Source: Myxococcales bacterium
GTDB taxonomy: Bacteria; Myxococcota; Polyangia; Polyangiales; Polyangiaceae
NCBI GenBank assembly: GCA_020430865.1
Contig: JAGQIY010001111.1
Location: forward strand, 1-27,912
Direction of reading: 5' to 3'
DNA length: 27,912 nt
The translations under genes and the position numbers were made by a program. The notes beneath the pieces were generated by a model. It had not been told where the DNA came from. It ran no database searches and was given only the letters and a program-made list of their open reading frames with translations. This document shows positions 24,286 to 27,912 of the stretch, piece after piece. Numbering within the stretch: position 1 is the first letter of the stretch; each line of letters starts with the position of its first letter.

Positions 24286-27200
24286 ATGCGCCCGAATCCA
24301 TCCGAGTCTCCCGCCCCTGTTTCTCCCCGCGGATCCAGTCGTCGCAGCCTGCGTCGACCGCTGACCATCCTCGGCGGCGTCGCGCTCGCCATCCTGCTGC
24401 AAGGCGTCGACAACGACGCGACCGCCGCCTGGCCACCCGCACCGAGCGCCACGCCGGCGGATCTGAAGGACCCGAGCAACTGGCCGAACGATCCGGGCTA
24501 CGGCTACGTCGCCGCGATGGCCCCAAAGGACCGCAAGAAGGGGATGTGGCAGTACTACTCCTTCATCCCCGACCGCTCGCCGGGTGCGCCGCCGATCCGC
24601 CCCGAGGAGACCGCGAGCGGCATGAGCGTCGACATGGCGTGGCGTCACACCATCGGACGAGACGACGTGCTGATCGCGGTGCTCGACTCCGGCATCAAGT
24701 GGGACGAGCGTGATCTGATCGAGAAGGCGTACCTCAACCTGGGAGAACTCGGAACGCACAAGCCGCTCGATGCCCAGGGTCAAGCCTGCGGGGGCAGCGG
24801 GGCCATCGCGGGCTTCGACTGCAACGGCGATGGCATCGTCACCGTCGCAGACTACGCGGACGACCCCACCTTGACCCCGGATGCCGCGGATGGGCGCCCG
24901 AAGGGCGACGCCAACCTGAACGGCGTACTGGACGCAGGCGATCTGATCCTGAACTTCTCCGACGGGATCGACGACGACGGCAACGGCTACACCGATGACA
25001 TCTCTGGCTGGGACTTCCTGAAGGACGACAACGATCCTTACGACGACACCCGCTACGGTCACGGCACCGGCGAGGCACGAGATTCGACTGCCGCGGGGAA
25101 CAACGGAATGGGCGACATCGGCGTGTGCCCGCTGTGTCGCTTCGTTCCCTTGCGGGTCGGCGACAGCTTCATCGCCGACGTCCAGGACTTCGGCCAGGCG
25201 GTGGTCTACGCGACGGACAACGGCGCCAAGGTGGTCCAAGAGGCGCTGGGCACGATCAACATGAGCGCCTTCGCCCAGAGCGCCCTCGACTACGCCTGGA
25301 GCAAGGACGTCGTGGTCGTCGCGTCGATGGCCGATGAGAACTCGCGCCACCACAACGTACCCGCCGCCGCCAACCACACCATGCCGGTGCACGCGATCAC
25401 GATGCTGGGCAGCGGCGAGCAGAGCACGACCGCCGAGAGCTTCCTGGCGTTCAACACCTGCACCAACTACGGCGCCCAGAACTACCTGTCCGCCTCCGGC
25501 ACGGGTTGCTCCAGCGAGGCGACGGGGCGCACCTCGGGGATCGCCGGGTTGATGCACTCGATGGCGCTCGAGGCGGGCACCGCCCCGCTGGCGGCGGGCG
25601 AGGTCGCGCAGATCCTTTTCGCGACGGCGGACGACATCGACATTCCAGAGTCTCGCGAGCCGGGTTCGCGCCACTTCTGGTCGCAGCCGGGCTTCGACCA
25701 GCGCTTCGGCTACGGCCGCATCAACGTGAACAAGGCCGTGGAGGCTGTGAAGGAGGGTCGCATCCCGCCGGACGTCGACATCGTGCGGCCGTTCTGGTTC
25801 GAGACCCTGTACGAAGATCAGGTCAGCGGGCCGGTGCCGATCAAGGGCACGATCAAGACCCGCGCGGCCAGCTTCGACTATGTCGCCGAGTGGGCTCCCG
25901 GTGTGCAACCGCTGGACAGCGAGTTCACGCAGTTCGGCGGCATGGATAACGTCAGCGGCCCCGAGTTTCCGACCGACGGCAGCGCCCTCGCGGAGCTGGA
26001 CATCCGCGGGCTCGACATCAGCCACGAGCGCGACGTCGACAGCCCACTGGGCGAGAACGATCGCACGATTACCGTACGGATCCGGGCGACGGCGCACTAT
26101 GGCGGCGCCCTCGGCGACGTGAAGGGCGAGCTACGACGCGCCTATCAGATCCATTCCGATCCCGACCTGCTCCCCGGATTCCCCGTCTACTTGGGGACCT
26201 CGGGGGAGTCCTCACCGAAGGCGGCGGATCTGAATGGCGACGGCGTACGCGACTTGGTGCTGGCGACTGCCGACGGCAAGATCAACGCCTGGGACCTGAG
26301 CGGCAGTGCACCGAAGATGCTCCCCGGCTTCCCGATCGCCGTCAAAGCCCTGGACGGGCTCGACGGTGACACCGGCCGCCCGGATTACCGCGCGGCACCG
26401 GCGTACTCCAACCCCAACTCCGGTGTGAACCTGGACGCGGCGCGCGAGTCGATCGTGGCGACGCCAGCGATCGGCGATCTGGACGGCGACGGCAAGCTGG
26501 AGATCGTCGTCGCGACCTGGTCCGGCACCGTGTTCGCGTTCCACGCCGACGGCAGTGCTGTCAGCGGCTGGCCGGTGCGCATGCCCGACGTGCCGTCGTG
26601 CCCCCTCGACGGATCGACCCCAGCGGGCCCCTGCATGGACACCGTGACGCGCATTGCACGCGGCGCGTTCGGCTCTCCGGTGCTGGAAGACATGGACAAC
26701 GACGGCAAGCTCGACGTGGTCCAGGCGGGCTTCGACGGGAAGGTCTACATCTTCAAGCCTGACGGCAGCAACCTTCCGGGATGGCCGGTGACGCTCCACG
26801 ATGAGCGCTCCCCCGAGTACAACCGCGTCTTCACCACCCCGGCGGTGGCAGACTTCACGGGCGATGGCATCCCGGACGTGCTCACGGGATCCAACGAGCG
26901 CATCGGCAACGGCAGCAATGCGGGCAACTTCTACCTGATCGACGGCCGCGGCACCGCGATTGGAGAGAAGCCGTGGCTCAGCAACTGGCCCATCTCCCTC
27001 ACCTCCTTCAACCTCTTCCCGGTGATCGCGGAGGGCACGACGAACTCACCGGTCGCGGCAGACTTCGATGGCGACGGCAAGCCCGAGGGCGTGATGCACG
27101 GCAACGTCAGCGCGCCGCTCATCCTGCCCGCGGATCCTGGCGATCAGGCAAACCTCGCGGATACGCCCAAGAACGCCCTGCCCATCCGCGACGAGGACGG

Positions 27201-27912
27201 AACCGAGAAGCGCGGGCTCGCGCCGACCAGCATCTTCGGCGCGAACAGCAACGCCGTGGCCCCGGACACGATGTTCCCGCTGTTCGCCCAGCCGTCTCTC
27301 GGCGACCTGAACCAGGACGGGACGCCAGACGTCGTGAGCTCGGGTGGGTCGCTGAGCCTGGCTCAGACGCTGCTTTCGTCTCAGCCGAACGGCTCGAAGG
27401 CTCAGCAGCTGCTCTCGATGTGGGACGGGAAGACGGGCAAGATGCTGCCGGCGAGCCCCCTCATCATCGAGGACTTCACCTTCTTCAACAGCCAGGCCAT
27501 CGCTGATCTCACGGGAGACGGATACCCCGAGGTGATCACCGGGAGCGCGGGCTACTTCCTCCACGCCTGGGACGCTTGCGGGCGCTCACCAGAAGGCTGG
27601 CCCAAGTTCACGGGTCAGTGGATCATGACCACCCCGCTGGTCGCCGACCTGACTGGCGATGGCGGGCTCGAGGTCGTCGCGAGCACCCGCGATGGCTGGC
27701 TGTACGCCTGGAAGACCGCCGGCAAGTCGGACGGCGTCGTGCAGTGGGAGAGCTTCCACCACGATAACCGCAACACGGGCAACCTGAACGTACCGCTCGA
27801 CCAGGGCAAGATGCTCGGCGCGTCCGAGCCGCTGCCGGTCGACGCCGAGGGCAAGTGCATCATCGAGGGTGAGACGCCGGATGCAGGTACCGATGGCGGC
27901 AACGAAGGCACC
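24286..27912 (+). CDS. Secreted subtilisin-like (S8) protein with FG-GAP/VCBS beta-propeller (3' end missing)
   Basis: 1209 codons are visible with no stop, so the C-terminus lies beyond the window. ATG 24286 begins a Tat-like or Sec signal (RRSLRRPLTILGGVALAILL). The S8 domain shows Asp134 in VLDSG, His259 in YGHGT, and Ser410 in CSSEATGRTSGIAG, which aligns with GTSxAxP although the Pro is Gly. The oxyanion Asn position is Asp350 (ASMADENSRHHN). Between Asp134 and His259 is a roughly 125-residue insert rich in DxDG calcium-binding loops (FDCNGDGIVTVADY, DGIDDDGNGYTDD). From about 640 there are eight repeats with the core D-[LF]-x-G-D-G-x-x-[DE], for example AADLNGDGVRDLV and ADFDGDGKPEG, probably one propeller. 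The Asp/Gly/Glu-rich end (DAGTDGG) resembles the linker before a MYXO-CTERM-type sorting tail, which cannot be confirmed. Confidence 0.9.
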   Translation, partial: MRPNPSESPAPVSPRGSSRRSLRRPLTILGGVALAILLQGVDNDATAAWPPAPSATPADLKDPSNWPNDPGYGYVAAMAPKDRKKGMWQYYSFIPDRSPGAPPIRPEETASGMSVDMAWRHTIGRDDVLIAVLDSGIKWDERDLIEKAYLNLGELGTHKPLDAQGQACGGSGAIAGFDCNGDGIVTVADYADDPTLTPDAADGRPKGDANLNGVLDAGDLILNFSDGIDDDGNGYTDDISGWDFLKDDNDPYDDTRYGHGTGEARDSTAAGNNGMGDIGVCPLCRFVPLRVGDSFIADVQDFGQAVVYATDNGAKVVQEALGTINMSAFAQSALDYAWSKDVVVVASMADENSRHHNVPAAANHTMPVHAITMLGSGEQSTTAESFLAFNTCTNYGAQNYLSASGTGCSSEATGRTSGIAGLMHSMALEAGTAPLAAGEVAQILFATADDIDIPESREPGSRHFWSQPGFDQRFGYGRINVNKAVEAVKEGRIPPDVDIVRPFWFETLYEDQVSGPVPIKGTIKTRAASFDYVAEWAPGVQPLDSEFTQFGGMDNVSGPEFPTDGSALAELDIRGLDISHERDVDSPLGENDRTITVRIRATAHYGGALGDVKGELRRAYQIHSDPDLLPGFPVYLGTSGESSPKAADLNGDGVRDLVLATADGKINAWDLSGSAPKMLPGFPIAVKALDGLDGDTGRPDYRAAPAYSNPNSGVNLDAARESIVATPAIGDLDGDGKLEIVVATWSGTVFAFHADGSAVSGWPVRMPDVPSCPLDGSTPAGPCMDTVTRIARGAFGSPVLEDMDNDGKLDVVQAGFDGKVYIFKPDGSNLPGWPVTLHDERSPEYNRVFTTPAVADFTGDGIPDVLTGSNERIGNGSNAGNFYLIDGRGTAIGEKPWLSNWPISLTSFNLFPVIAEGTTNSPVAADFDGDGKPEGVMHGNVSAPLILPADPGDQANLADTPKNALPIRDEDGTEKRGLAPTSIFGANSNAVAPDTMFPLFAQPSLGDLNQDGTPDVVSSGGSLSLAQTLLSSQPNGSKAQQLLSMWDGKTGKMLPASPLIIEDFTFFNSQAIADLTGDGYPEVITGSAGYFLHAWDACGRSPEGWPKFTGQWIMTTPLVADLTGDGGLEVVASTRDGWLYAWKTAGKSDGVVQWESFHHDNRNTGNLNVPLDQGKMLGASEPLPVDAEGKCIIEGETPDAGTDGGNEGT

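Noticed and set aside
23335..26097. 920-codon minus-strand open frame
   Set aside because: It lies antisense to the REC-XRE and subtilase genes, both with clear motifs. Long antisense frames are expected from the strong third-position GC bias, and the translation is low-complexity Arg/Val/Ala.

Overview
The window is about 28 kb of very GC-rich DNA with strong third-position G/C bias. It looks like a myxobacterium, probably of the Polyangia/Sorangium type (Myxococcota). This is inferred from the many lipoproteins with long Gly/Ser/Ala linkers directly after the lipobox Cys, an ECF sigma operon ending in such a lipoprotein, a secreted subtilase with FG-GAP/VCBS repeats, and a eukaryote-like PFK-2/FBPase-2. 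No integrase, transposase, phage gene or CRISPR array was seen.

Layout. 1-1862: end of etfB, then etfA and an intrinsic terminator. 1999-5153: one plus-strand lipoprotein, then a minus-strand cluster of four small secreted proteins, three of them paralogues each carrying two copies of a 10-cysteine module. 5309-7156: a minus-strand lipoprotein GH31 glycosidase without the usual N-terminal domain. 7590-7663: tRNA-Pro(CGG) with a promoter and terminator. 7896-10319: two plus-strand lipoproteins, the first resembling PNGase F. 10362-11639: a HIT hydrolase and a TrmB-type regulator, divergent from an acyl-CoA dehydrogenase (11769-12914). 12965-14939: a bifunctional PFK-2/FBPase-2 downstream of a TetR regulator. 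15070-18471: a minus-strand run of envelope protein, ECF sigma factor, one-TM protein and lipoprotein, the last three translationally overlapped. 18601-20691: primary sigma factor rpoD with a Lys/Ala-rich N-terminal tail. 21328-23022: a TldD-family protease. 23341-23949: a receiver-XRE regulator preceded by two pairs of direct repeats. 24286 to the window end: a large secreted subtilase with a beta-propeller-like C-terminal half, cut by the window edge.

Functional reading. Three themes stand out. The first is energy and carbon metabolism: ETF, acyl-CoA dehydrogenase (which normally passes electrons to ETF) and control of fructose-2,6-bisphosphate. The second is transcription control: RpoD, ECF sigma, TrmB, TetR and REC-XRE. 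The third is a large secreted or surface repertoire: GH31, a PNGase F-like protein, Cys-rich lipoproteins and the subtilase, consistent with a predatory or polymer-degrading lifestyle. The least ordinary elements are the six-copy 10-Cys module family, the bacterial PFK-2/FBPase-2, the subtilase with Asp at the oxyanion position, the PNGase F-like lipoprotein, and the repeats upstream of the REC-XRE gene.
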